64,000 bases of DNA from contig NC_092601.1 in the NCBI RefSeq assembly GCF_047663525.1, positions 18,933,501 to 18,997,500 on the forward strand, written 5' to 3'. The position numbers were made by a program, and so were the translations under genes. The notes beneath the pieces are model-generated. The model did not search any database, was not told where the DNA came from, and saw nothing but the letters and a program-made list of their open reading frames with translations. Source of the DNA: Anas platyrhynchos (lineage: Eukaryota; Chordata; Aves; Anseriformes; Anatidae). This document shows positions 50,010 to 60,800 of the stretch, piece by piece (positions within the stretch are counted from its first letter, which is position 1; every line of letters begins with the position of its first letter).

Positions 50010-52970
50010 ACGGTTTCATACCAAAATATTTATTTTCAACTCCTCCCCAGTTAATTCATCATATGCCTTATGTATTCATCAATAACTTCAAAAAAAATTT
50101 AATACTTTCACCTGTTGCCCCATGTTTTCCCCCCAAAAAAGCTTTATTATTCAGCTCCTCTTCAGCTCAGGTGCAGCTCTTCTTTCTCAGCCTCTTTGCA
50201 GGGATTTCATCTCTTGCCCCAAGTTTTTCCCCAGACATTTAAAGACAACTCATAGTGATTTCAGCTATTACCCTGTGTTTTCTCCCCCCCCCAAAAAAAC
50301 ATTATTATTCAGCTCTTCTTCAGCACCTGACCAGCTTTTCTTTCTCAGCTCCTTTCCCCTGATTTCACGTTTTCTCCCGTTTCCTCTATTAAATGTGGAT
50401 TCTGAGGTCCTACACAAATATTTCAGCTCTTGCCCATTTCCCAAGAAAAATTGAAAAAAAACCCACAGCTCAGAGTCAGTGATTTCAGCTGTTGCCCCAT
50501 GTTTTCCCCCCAAAAAAGCTTTATTACTCAGCTCCTCTTCAGCTCAGGTCCAGCTCTTCCTTCTCAGCCTCTTCCCAGGGATTTCAGCTTTTGCCCCAAG
50601 TTTCCCCAGAAAAGCATAAAAAAAACCCCACAACTCAGAGTCAGTGATTTCAGATGATGCCCCCCGTTTTCCCCCAGAAAAGCTTTACTATTCAGCTCCT
50701 CTTCAGCTCAGGTCCAACTCTTCTCTTAGTTCCTTTCCTGTGATTTCTCATTTTTTTCCCCCCTTTCCTCTATTGTATGTGGAGACTTAGGTCCTACCCA
50801 AGTATTTAATCTCTTGCCCATTTCCCCAGAAAAATAAAAAAAACAACTCAGAGACAGTGATTTCGGCGATTTCCCTGTTTTCCCCAAAAAAACCTTTATT
50901 ATGGAGCTCCATTTCACATACAGCTCTTCTTTCAGCTTCTTTCCCGATTTCCATTTTTTTTCCCACATGTCTTTTATTGAATATGGATTCTTAGGTCCTT
51001 CCCAGAGATTTTAGCACTTACCCCTTCCCCCAGAAAAATTAAAAAGAAAACACAACTCAGAGTCAGTGATTTCAGCTGATGCCCCCTGTTTTCCCCAAAA
51101 AAAGCTTTATTATTCAGCTCCTCTTCAGCTCAGGTCCAGCTCTTCACTTAGCTCCTTTCCCTGGATTTCACTTTTTTTCCCCCCTTTCCTCTATTGTATG
51201 TGGAGACTTAGGTCCTACCCACGTATTTAATCTCTTGCCCGTTTCCCTGGAAAAATAATAAAAAAACACATCTCAGAGCCAGTGATTTCAGCTGTTTCAC
51301 CCTGTTTTGCCCCGAAAAAGCTATATTATTCATCTCTTCTTCAGCTCAGGTCCACCTCTTCTTTCAGCGTCTTTCCCAATTTCCATTTTTTTTTCCCACA
51401 TTTCCTCTATTGAATGTGGATTCTTAGGTCCTACCCAGGTATTTCAGCACTTGCCCCTATCCCCAGAAAAACTGAAATATAAACACAACTCAGAGCCAGT
51501 GATATCAGCCGATGCCCCGTTTTCCCCCAAAAAAGCTTTATTATTCAGCTCAGGTCCAGCTCTTCTCTTAGCTCCTTTCCCTGGATTTCGTCTTTTTTCC
51601 CCCATTTCCTCTATCGTATTGGATTCTTAGGTCCTACCCAAGTATTTAATCTCTTGCCCAGTTCCCCAGAAAAATTATAAAAAAAAAAAAACACAACTCA
51701 GAACAGTGATTTCCCCATGTTTTATCCCAAAAAAGCTTTATTATTCAGCTCCTCTTCAGCTCAGGTCCTGCTCTTCTTTCAGCTTCTTTCCCGATTCCCA
51801 TTTCCCCCCCCCCCCATTTCCTCTATTGAATGCAGATTCTTAGGTCCTTCCCAGATACTTCAGCACTTGCCCCTATCCCTAGATAAATTGATAAAAAAAA
51901 AACCCACACAACTGAGTCAGTGATCTCAGCTCTTTTGCTCCCAAAAAAGCTTTATTATTCAGCTCCTCTTCAGCTCAGGTGTAGCTCTTCTTTCTCAGCA
52001 TCTTCACGGGGATTCCAGCTTTTGCCCCAAGTTTCCCCAGAAAAGCATAAAAAAAAAACACAACTCAGAGTCAGTGATTTCAGCTGCTGCCCCGTGTTTT
52101 CCCCCCCAAAAAAAGCTTTATTATTCAGCTCCTCTTCAGCTCAGGTCCAGCTCTTCTCTTAGCTCCTTTCCCTGGATTTCACCTTTTTTCCCCCCCATTT
52201 CCTCTATTTTATGTGGAGTCGTAGGTCCTACCCAAGTATTTAATCTCTTGCCCATTTCCCTGGAAAAATAAAAATAAAAAACACAACTCAGAGTCAATGA
52301 TTTCAGCTGTTTCCCCCGGATTTCCCCCCAAAAAAGCTTTATTATTCGTCTCCACTTCAGCTCAGGTCCAGCTCTTCTTTCTCAGCCTCTTCGCATTGAT
52401 TCCAGCTTTTGCCCCAGGTTTCCCCAGAAAAAGGGTAAAAAAACCACAACTCAAAGTCAGGGATTTCAGCTGCTGCCCCATGTTTTCACAAAAAAAAAAA
52501 AAAAAAAGCTTTATTATTCTGCTCCTCTTCAGCTCAGGTCCAGCTCTTCTCTCAGCACCTTTCCCGTGATTCCACCTTTTCCCCCAGTTCCTCAGATGCA
52601 TTCTTAGGTCCTACCCAGCTATTTCAACTCTTGTCCAATTCCCCAGAAAAATTGAAAAAAAAAACAAAACAAAACACAACTCAGAGTCAGTGATTTCAGC
52701 TGTTTCTCCCCCAAAAAAGCTTTATTACTCAGCTCCTCTTCAGCTCGGGTCTAGGTCTTCTTTCTCAGCTCCTTTCCCCTGGTTTCACTTTTTTTCCCCC
52801 ATTTCCTCATGTGGATTCTTAGGTCCTACTCAAGTATTTAATCTCTTGCCCATTTCCCCAGAAAAATAAAAACACAACTCAGAGTGAGTGATTTCAGTGA
52901 TTTCCCTGTTTTCCCCAAAAAAGGCTTTATTATTCAGCTCCTTTTAATTTCACATCCAGCTCTTCTCTTT
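50010..52970. repeat. Tandem satellite-like array, segment A (about 15 units)
   Basis: Head-to-tail units anchored on GCTTTATTATTCAGCTCCTC occur near 50142, 50300, 50518, 50681, 50894, 51104, 51320, 51535, 51735, 51949, 52117, 52337, 52508, 52718 and 52925. Spacing falls into two classes, about 200-220 bp and about 160-170 bp. The long class carries an extra stretch containing TTAGGTCCTACCCAAGTATT; the short class instead reads TTGCCCCAAGTTTCCCCAG. Each unit ends with CAACTCAGAGTCAGTGATTT. Units differ by substitutions and A/C-run length, so the array is not freshly homogenised. It is not CRISPR: units are long and contiguous, with no unique spacers. Confidence 0.93.
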
Positions 52971-53587
52971 TACAGCCCCATCCCCAACATTCAGGTTTTC
53001 CCATCTTCCCCCCCACAAAAAATTTTTTTCCTAGCTTTCAATTTTTCTTCCAGCACATTTCTCGTGCAAGCTGTATTCTTCTGTCCCTCCCGTCTAGCTC
53101 CTGCCATTGGTTTTAGCTGAAGCTCAACGCAGCAGCACCAGACACCTGTTGCTCACGTTGGGCTTTCCCATTTTCTCTCTGGTGTATTTCCTTCTCTTTC
53201 TGGCTTTTTACAGCTGTTAGTTTAAAAGGTCCTACATTACTCCCTACTACTCATATTCTCAACAGGGCGCCCCTGCCTGCCCACCACCATGCCGCACCCC
53301 CCCTCCGCCCCACCCAGTACCCGCCAGCCCATGCCCCTTGCCCGCCCTCCCATCGTCCTCAGCTCACCCCACTCTGCTGCTGCTGCTCCCACCTGTCTCC
53401 GCCGGCGTCGTCTTCACACTGTGCCAGCCGCCGCTCCACATGCCCCATTTCACACCCTCGGCCCCGCCCCAAACTTGGTCACAGCCAATCCGTGACCGCC
53501 CCAGCTACAGCTGGAACCAATCCCGTCCCGCCTCGCTCCGTCCAATCCCTGCCTCGGTCCTCTCAGTGACGTCCCGCCTCCCACCCC
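52971..53587. repeat. Duplicated CpG-rich promoter-like segment, copy D1 (truncated)
   Basis: Matches 55034-55650 in the same orientation over about 600 bp: a pyrimidine-rich lead, GTGTATTTCCTTCTCTTTCT, CTACTACTCATATTCTCAAC, then CpG-rich text with (CTG)n and three CCAAT boxes. After CCTCCCACCCC the homology stops and array sequence resumes, so D1 lost the rest of the CpG island. It keeps an intact TGACGTC (CRE-like) at 53567-53573. Confidence 0.9.
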
Positions 53588-55033
53588 TAGCATCCCTGGC
53601 GCTACAGAGCTGCTGCCCCATTTACTCTATTGACAGTGAATTCTCAGCAGCTCCCCAGGTATTTCAGCTCTTGCCCATTTCTGCCCATTTCCGCAGAAAC
53701 ATTAAAAAAAAAAAAAACAAATCACAACTCAGAGTCAGTGATTTCAGCTGATGCCCCCTGTTTTCCCCCAAAAAAGCTTTATTATTCAGCTCCTCTTCAG
53801 CTCAGGTCCAGCTCTTCTCTTAGCTCCTTTCCCTGGATTTCACCTTTCTTCCCCCCTTTCCTCTATTGTATGGGATTCTTAGGTCCTACCCAAGTACTTA
53901 ATCTCTTGCCCAGAAAAATAAATAAAAAAACACAACTCAGAGACAGTGATTTTAGTGATCTCCCTGTGTTTTACCCCAAAAAGAGCTTTATTATTCAACT
54001 CCTCTTCAGCTCAGGTCCAGCTCTTCTTTCAGCTTCATCGCCGATTCCCATTTTTTTCCCCCCCATTTCCTCTATTGAATGCGGATTCTTAGGTCCTTCC
54101 CAGATACTTCAGCACTTGCCCCTATCCCCAGAAAAACTGAAAAAAAAAAAACCACAACTCAGAGTCAGTGATTTCAGCTGTCTTCCCCCAAAAAAGAACT
54201 TTATTATTGAGCTCCTCTTCAGCTCAGGCCCAGCTCTTCTCTTAGCTCCTTTCCCTGGATTTCACCTTTTTTTCCCCCACTTCCTCTATTGCATTGGTTT
54301 CTTAGGTCCTACCCAAGTATTTAATCTCTTACCCATTTCCCCAGAAAAATAAAAATAAAAAACACAACGCAGAGTCAGTGATTTCAGGTGTTTTTCCCCA
54401 GAAAAAGAGCTTTACTATTCAGCTCCTCTTCAGCTCAGGCATAGCTCTTCTTTCTCAGCATCTTCACAGGGATTCCAGCTTTTGCCCCAAGTTTCCCCAG
54501 AAAAGGGTAAAAACACAACTCAGAGTCAGTGATTTCACCTGTTTTCCCCCCAAAAAAGAGGTTTATTATTCAGCTCCTCTTCAGCTCAGGTGTAGCTCTT
54601 CTTTCTCAGCTACTTTCCCCGGGTTTCACTTTTTTTCCCCCCATTTCCTCATGTGGATTCTTAGGTTCTACCCAAGTATTTAATCTCTTGTCCAGTTCCC
54701 CAGAAAAAATTGAAAAAAAACCAACACAACTCAGTCAGTGATTTCAGCTGTTTTCCCCCCCAAAAAGCTTTATTATGGAGCTCCTCTTCATTTCATGTCC
54801 AGCTCTTCTTTCAGCTTCTTTCCCAATTTTCCATTTGTTTTCCCCATATTTTCTCTATTGTATGTGGATTCTTAGGTCCTACCCAATTATTTAGTCTCTT
54901 GCCTCCCCCCCAAAAAAAATTAAAAAAAAACAAACACAACTCAGAGTCAGTGATTTCAGCTGTTGCCCAATGTATTCCCCCCCAAAAATCTTTATTATTC
55001 AGCTCCTCTTCATTTCATGTCCAGCTCTTCTTT
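53588..55033. repeat. Tandem satellite-like array, segment B (about 7 units)
   Basis: Continuation of the same unit family, with anchors near 53777, 53988, 54198, 54409, 54560, 54767 and 54988 (spacing about 210, with one of 151). The last unit, next to D2, shares a variant reading TTTCATGTCCAGCTCTTC with the unit before D1 (there TTTCACATCCAGC). This indicates that array end plus CpG segment were duplicated together. Confidence 0.92.
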
Positions 55034-55650
55034 TCCAGCCCTATCCCCAGTATTACATGTTTTCCCATCTTCCTCCCCCCTCCGCAAAAATCCACCCACA
55101 AAAAATGCTTTTTTAGTCCTACCTTTCAGTTTTTCTTCCAGCATACTTCTCACGCAAGCTGTATTCTTCTGCCCCTCCTGTCTAGCTCCTGCCATTGGTT
55201 TTAGCTGAAGCTCAATGCAGCAGCACCAGACACCTGTTGCTCGTGTTGGGCTTTCCCATTTTCTTTCTGGTGTATTTCCTTCTCTTTCTGGCTGTTTACA
55301 GCTGTCTGTTTTTAAAAGGTCCTACATTAATCCCTACTACTCATATTCTCAACACGGCACCCCCCCTCCGCCCTGCCCGGTACCCGCCAGCCCATGCCCC
55401 TTGCCCGCCCTCCCGTCGCCCTCAGCTCACCCCACTCTGCTGCTGCTGCTCCCATCTGTCACCGCCGGCGTCGTCTTCACACTGTGCCAGCCACCGCTCC
55501 ACATGCCCAGTTTCACACCCTCGGCCCCGCCCCGAGCTTGGTCACAGCCAATCCGTGGCTGCCCCAGCTACAGCTGGAACCAATCCCGTCCCGCCTCGCT
55601 CTGTCCAATCCCTGCCTCGGCCCTCTCAGTGAAGTCCCGCCTCCCACCCC
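55034..55650. repeat. Duplicated CpG-rich promoter-like segment, copy D2
   Basis: Second copy of the D1 segment, continuous on its right side with the full CpG island. Its counterpart of the D1 CRE-like site reads TGAAGTC at about 55629, so the CpG is lost. CCAAT boxes lie at 55548, 55580 and 55605. Confidence 0.9.
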
Positions 55651-55775
55651 GCCTGCTCCCACCCCGCCCAATCCCGGCCTACAGCAACTCCCCGCCCACC
55701 CAATCCGCTCTGGCTCGGCCTCGCTCCACCCAATCGCGGCCCTGGCTCTGTCAGTTCGGCCCCGCCCCCTCGCCC
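55540..55775 (-). repeat. Left CCAAT/GC-box array
   Basis: Irregular units of about 30 or 60 bp, each with CCAATC followed by GC-box or CCTC text. The last unit reads CCAATCGCGGCCCTGGCTCT then GTCAGTTCGGCCCCGCCCC, which is the reverse complement of the units of the right array. Confidence 0.75.
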
Positions 55776-56159
55776 TGGCGCCGCAGCGCTGCCGCCCGCC
55801 CGTCAGTGTCCGCCGGGGGCTGTCCCGGGTCCGCGGCCTCGCCGTGCTCCCCCCGGGTGCTGCGGGAGGTTGTAAAGGGCCCCGTCCTTCTCTCCCTCCC
55901 TCCCCCAACAGCCCCGCAGAGGCGGCGTTCGTTGTCCGGGCAGGGAAACGGGCCGGGTGCCCCGGGAGGGGGCGAGACGGGAGGGACGGGACGGGTGGGA
56001 CGGGACCGGGGTCCCCGCGCGCCCTCCGGGCTGCGCCTCCAGAATGGTGGTGGCGGGGAGGGGGCCCCGGGCGGCCGGGGACAGCGGCGAGCCCTGACCG
56101 GGCGGGCACCGGGGTCGGGCGGGCCGGGACACGGCGGGGAGCGGCACGGGCGGGGCGGG

Positions 56160-56475
56160 GCGGGGCGGGGCCTTACTGACAGGGCCAGGACGGTGATTGG
56201 GCGGTGCTGGGTCCTCGTGACGAGGGGCGGGGCCATCCTGACAGGACTCGGAAGATGATTGGGTGCGGCAGATCCGCGCCTGGCAAGGGGCGGGTTTACC
56301 CTGACAGGGCCAGCACGCGGATTGGGCGGAGCAGGACCAGAGGGGGCGGGTCCGTCCTCACAGAGCCAGCGTCGGGATTGGACGGGGCGGGATCGGGGGG
56401 CGGGGCCTGCTTGACAGGAGCAGGACGAGCATTGGGCGGGGCTGGGCTACACTCGGCGAGGGGCGGGGCCAGCCC
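56160..56475 (+). repeat. Right CCAAT/GC-box array, about 5 units of 54-63 bp
   Basis: Each unit reads GGGGCGGGGCC, a few bases, CTGACAGGGCCAG-like text, then GATTGGGCGG. The units are direct repeats of each other and inverted relative to the left array. Confidence 0.85.
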
Positions 56476-56687
56476 TTGGGGGCGGGGCCTGGGCCGGGCC
56501 GGGCGCTGCCGCCGAGCGCCGGGAGCGGCTCCGAGCCGCGGGTGCGGCCGCAGCGCTCCGGGCTGGGCCCGGGACAGCCGGGCTGGGCAGGACGGCCACG
56601 GTCCCCCCCCCTGCGGGCCCGGGCCGGTAACCGGGGTGACGCCGATCGCGAGGCAGCGCCGGGCTCGGTACGGGGCTGGAGCCGGGC

Positions 56688-57101
56688 TCAAGGAGAGCGC
56701 AGCCAAAACGCGTGGGGCTTGTCACCAAGGGCCGTGCATCCCCTAGGGAGCGCAGTTACCTTCATTGGTGACGGGAGCGTTACCCCCAGGGACTGATTTC
56801 CTCCCCTGCCCCACCTCCCCTCCCCAGAAGCCGTTTGGCCCATTCCCTCCCACTTCTCTGCATGATCCGGGCTGTGCCCAGCACTTCTCCCGAGGGATCC
56901 AGGTGTTAAGGAAGAGGCACGTTCAGTCCCAGGCCCTGTCTTCTGCAGCCCGTGAATGAAGAGCACACGGAGCAGGCAGTGCCCTGCTAGCTGTGAAGCC
57001 CCGGGGAGGAGCACACGGCCTCCAGGGCAGAGCTTTGCTTCTGAGGGAGCGCGAACCACGGGCACTCTGTGTGCACGCCAATAAACAGGCCTCAGGCTGA
57101 C
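56688..57101 (+). repeat. Duplicated 415-bp block, copy 2
   Basis: Direct-orientation copy of 49178-49595, directly after the orphan CpG island. Where copy 1 stays open after the acceptor-like TTCTGCAG, this copy has an in-frame TAG in the equivalent frame (near 56986), which argues against a conserved peptide. The AATAAA is retained. Confidence 0.85.
57080..57085 (+). terminator. Poly(A) signal AATAAA in block copy 2
   Basis: Canonical hexamer conserved with copy 1. It could end a transcript starting in the CpG island at 55.3-56.7 kb. Confidence 0.5.
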
Positions 57102-57894
57102 AAAAGAGGGTCTTTAATTTTTATAAATGTTCACCAACCGATGCATCAAACCCGATGTTCAAAGTTCTTTCAGAATTCAACCGTTTTCAATGAAAGCAAA
57201 AAAAAAAAAAACACTTCCACAGTTTTACCTCAAAACTCTTGCAAGTTTCACATAAACAAAAGCAGGCTTGGTTAATACAAATAACTATGAAATAAGTATT
57301 AGGTATTGATCTTGGAGTAGCAATGAAATGATTAAAGATACAGTAAGTTTCCTTCTACAGTATGACAGTCCTTCAAGGCACTAGAATACATCCACAGTTT
57401 TGATGAGGCAACTGATAACCAGCAGTCACCACCAGCACTCCGGCATTTTTTGGTTCACGTTTTTAAAAAGAATCTGCAGCAAATCAGTGAGGGAATGTCT
57501 CTTGCAAGGCATCTCCTTGTAATGTCTTAAGAACTAGAAGTAAAAGTCTAACCATGACATTAAAAAGATTATTTTCATAATACATGCGCTTTAAATAACT
57601 ACTGTTTTGCTTCTTAATCGTTCGGAATATTTGCTAATACCAGCTGTATTAGCAGCAATTATGCTTCCTATGCAAGTTCCTGCATTAATTAATTTCTTCT
57701 ATCCACAATTCTGAAAACCATTGTTGAGACACAGATCATTCAACTTCCTCTGAATGGCTCAATCACTTTTGCAGTGACTCACAAGCCAGAACTCTACACA
57801 GGTTTGCCGTTTTGTCAGAAGAAGCTTTTTCACTGTTAAAGTCTGTTAGTTTTCCCACCAGGACAGGAAAGTACAAAAAGTTTAAGAGTTTCCT
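57098..57894 (-). other. ARHGAP17: ARHGAP17 3' UTR
   Basis: AT-rich sequence between the stop codon and the ATTAAA signal, without open frames of note. It contrasts sharply with the CpG-rich DNA immediately to the left. Confidence 0.6.
57113..57118 (-). terminator. ARHGAP17: ARHGAP17 poly(A) signal ATTAAA (minus strand)
   Basis: Read on the minus strand, ATTAAA lies about 780 bp after the ARHGAP17 stop, with A/T-rich sequence on its 5' side. I saw no AATAAA on that strand nearer the stop. Cleavage would fall about 57090-57100, at the edge of block copy 2. Confidence 0.55.
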
Positions 57895-60800
57895 CTATAG
57901 AGCAGTGCTTTCCGTATCGTCAACATCTAGCGCGAGATGGTTGTGCAGTTCTTTGCTCGCTGTCTCTGTAAGAAGCTCTGAAGAAGCGTTTTGAAGTGGT
58001 TCTTGAATACTGGAATTAGAGTCTGCACAAAAAATGAAACAGCAAATTTAGCAGTCTGGACAGTGACATCGCATTCAACAGTGTATTTCTGGTGCATTTC
58101 CTTAGAAAGAAAAGGGAAAGGAAAGATCAACAAAGGCTCTGCTAACAGAGGGCTGGAACATGTGTGCACGTGCACACAACAACAGAAAAAGGCTAACCAA
58201 ACTAAAAATGTTATCTTTGGGTTGCTTCTCCTGCATGCCTATTTTAGGTACATTAAGAAAAGCACTTATTTCTGAAGAATGGAAGGAATTGAGTATGATT
58301 TAATATCATATTCCTCAAATCCCCACAGGAATGATAGTATACTACAGAGAGTAATATCAAAACAGGATTGCCACTTAGCATAAAATTTGGCACCCAGGCC
58401 ATCATCCAAGTAAACAGCACCTAAGACTTGTAGAAGTGGTGAGTACACGTACAGTGCTAAAAGGAGGCCAAAATTTTTGATTTAAACAGTTCAAGTTGTT
58501 TAGATCAATAAATCCAAACAAACATCTTGCTTTTAAACTAAGGTGACATCACCAGGGATCTTGTAAAGACTAGAATTATATCTTAAGCATTAGAGTCTTA
58601 ACTTTAACACAGAAGTTACGTTGTAAATGTTCAAGTTGAAAACGTTTGAGCTTAAGTGACATGGAAGAGGCCAAAGCATATTGAGAACTGAAGTCTTGAG
58701 TGCAGCCTCCCCTACTTCTTTCTCAGGCTCACTGCATGAGGCTGGCTGGCACTCCTGTAATTTGCAGTGATTCTGTAGTGGCACAGCTAATATAATAGCT
58801 GGAACTGTATCATATTGTTTCCTGACCAACTGACTTGACTTCCACAGGACAGTGAAATGTGCGCTGCTAGAACATTCACAAAAACATTATTCTAGGATTA
58901 GTGCTTTCTGTGAGGTGTGAGCCATACATTTTCTCCCAAGTCCTGTATTAAAATTTAAGTGGTAAATAAAATAATCCAGAAGGCACAGAACAAAGCACCG
59001 GTACTGTCATGAATTGTGAAATGCCATCCACCAGGGTGACCCTTTAAAAAAGACTCCTCTCTCTCCCCAGCCCCGTTCTCATTCTGAAGACCAGCGCCCT
59101 GCTTGCAGGACTGTGAACGAGGCTGTGTTGCACCTACAGGAAGACACATCTTCAGTAGACCTTTGATAGCAGTGAAGAAAATAATTACTGTGACTACTTT
59201 AAAACTAAACCTTTTCACTTAGCCTCACATTTACAATATTTAAACTAAGACCCTGATCCATGAAACCAAACTTCCTAACATCAGCAGCTCCCCTTTATCC
59301 CAACCATGATGCTTGTTTCTACAGCAGATAAAAAGGTAAGTACTTTCGAAGCTAGTTGATTTGTTTTTAATTTTAGATTTTTTTAGGCACTTATACTCTT
59401 GTTATTAGAAGCACCATTAAATAGAAGAATAAAGTGCTGTTATGCAATTTCCCAAATTCTTACAGTCTCTTACTCAAAATGTTCCACAACGAGCTGGGCC
59501 CTAGAAGAGGTGCGCACAGAACCTGAAGAGCAGAGATCCTGCACCCTAATCTCTGTCATTACCTACAGTACTGCTGAATTTTCATTTAAAATATGGTTCA
59601 AATGATGTACTTCAACTTTGGAAGCAGACACAGAAGTTCTCCCTGCCACTACTGCATACTCAAGGATGAATCAGAAGAGGAGGTATCTGAAAGTGTGACA
59701 TGACACAGGAAAGGGATATGTGATAAACAACAGCACAGCTAACACTGAATATAAAATGAACCGCTGTACAAAAAACATGGATTTCTAGGTGATTTTCTGT
59801 AAGTGGAAAAAGTACAACGTGAAACTGCCCAGTCAAAACATGAATTTTACACATTCTTCTCTCCAGTACTTTTAGTACGTTAATGTAAAAGCAAGCATAA
59901 AACAGCCATGCTTTTTGCATGCCACGCTAATGATAATACAAGCAAGCAGTGTTATTTGTGACGGGTTAGTAGTGGGCATTAGCACACGCATGATTATGAA
60001 TCAGCAACATTTTTGGCCAATCATATGCCTTTTCCTTACCATTGAACTTTCCAATACAGTTCATACTGAATGCAGGTCAAACATCTAGATTATTTAATAA
60101 AATTTTTGATTAGAATATTCTTTCCAAGGGCTCATAACTTCAATACCATAAATAGAATCTGAGACATTACAGTCCAGGATATGGACAAAGGAATTCATTA
60201 TCCTGAAAATGGTTCAGAATTCCAGTTCTGATATTAGGAAGTTTGCTTACAACTTATTTTTGGCTTCTGTCATTCCTGTTTTCCCTTGCTTCACTATTTA
60301 AGGTTAAAATCAGAAATAGCTATTTCACACTGCGAATTAGATAAGACAGTTCGTGGTATCAGACTGTTTAAAAATAAACGCTTACGTGTGTAAATGTTAG
60401 AGCAGATACTCTTATATAATATGCAGTGATGTTAATTCATAGCAACTATTAATTCTTTTTTAAAAACAGATTGATCTGGAAAAGTTGGATGACCCTGCAC
60501 TGAGTGTACTGCTGTAGGTAAACTTGGCTATTGCTTTTTTTTTTTGTGGAAGGTTTTTGTTTGTTTTCCAAGACACATTAAATTTTTAAAGTTCCTTTAC
60601 CAGCTTTGCTAAAGAATGATTCTTCATCAGCTTTCCTTTACTAACTCTCCTGCATGGTGGGTTTCATACTATTGTTTACCGTATACAACTTACATGGCCA
60701 ATTTGCTAAGGCTTGTGCTAGGGAGGAATGATATTAAGTCTTTTCAATTTCAACTTTTTCAGGTTAACAATCAGTTCTTAATTTCAGTAATTTATTCAAA

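Larger units (their letters stand above)
55340..56690. promoter_or_regulatory. Orphan CpG island with opposing CCAAT/GC-box arrays
   Basis: Dense CpG sequence with many GGGGCGGGGC boxes. CCAAT boxes on the left half are on the + strand (55548, 55580, 55605, 55668, 55700, 55730); on the right half they are on the - strand, as ATTGG (56196, 56258, 56321, 56377, 56431). No recognised protein-coding gene starts here: ARHGAP17 ends towards it and TEX47-like points towards it from 7 kb away. It may drive non-coding transcripts in either direction. Confidence 0.75.

Noticed and set aside
53630-54352. 240-codon + strand open frame across array units, and similar frames in other units
   Set aside because: It arises because some units have lengths compatible with one frame. 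It is low-complexity, has no domain, is interrupted by A-run length changes and runs between repeats with no plausible exon signals.
50010-55033. Possible CRISPR-like or integron-like repeat array
   Set aside because: Units are 160-220 bp, contiguous and diverged, with no short palindromic repeats or unique spacers, in a vertebrate genomic context.
55215-56258. 347- and 261-codon open frames in the CpG island
   Set aside because: Pro/Arg/Gly-rich frames are expected from GC-rich promoter DNA that lacks stops. Three frames are open at once and the text is CCAAT/GC-box repeats.
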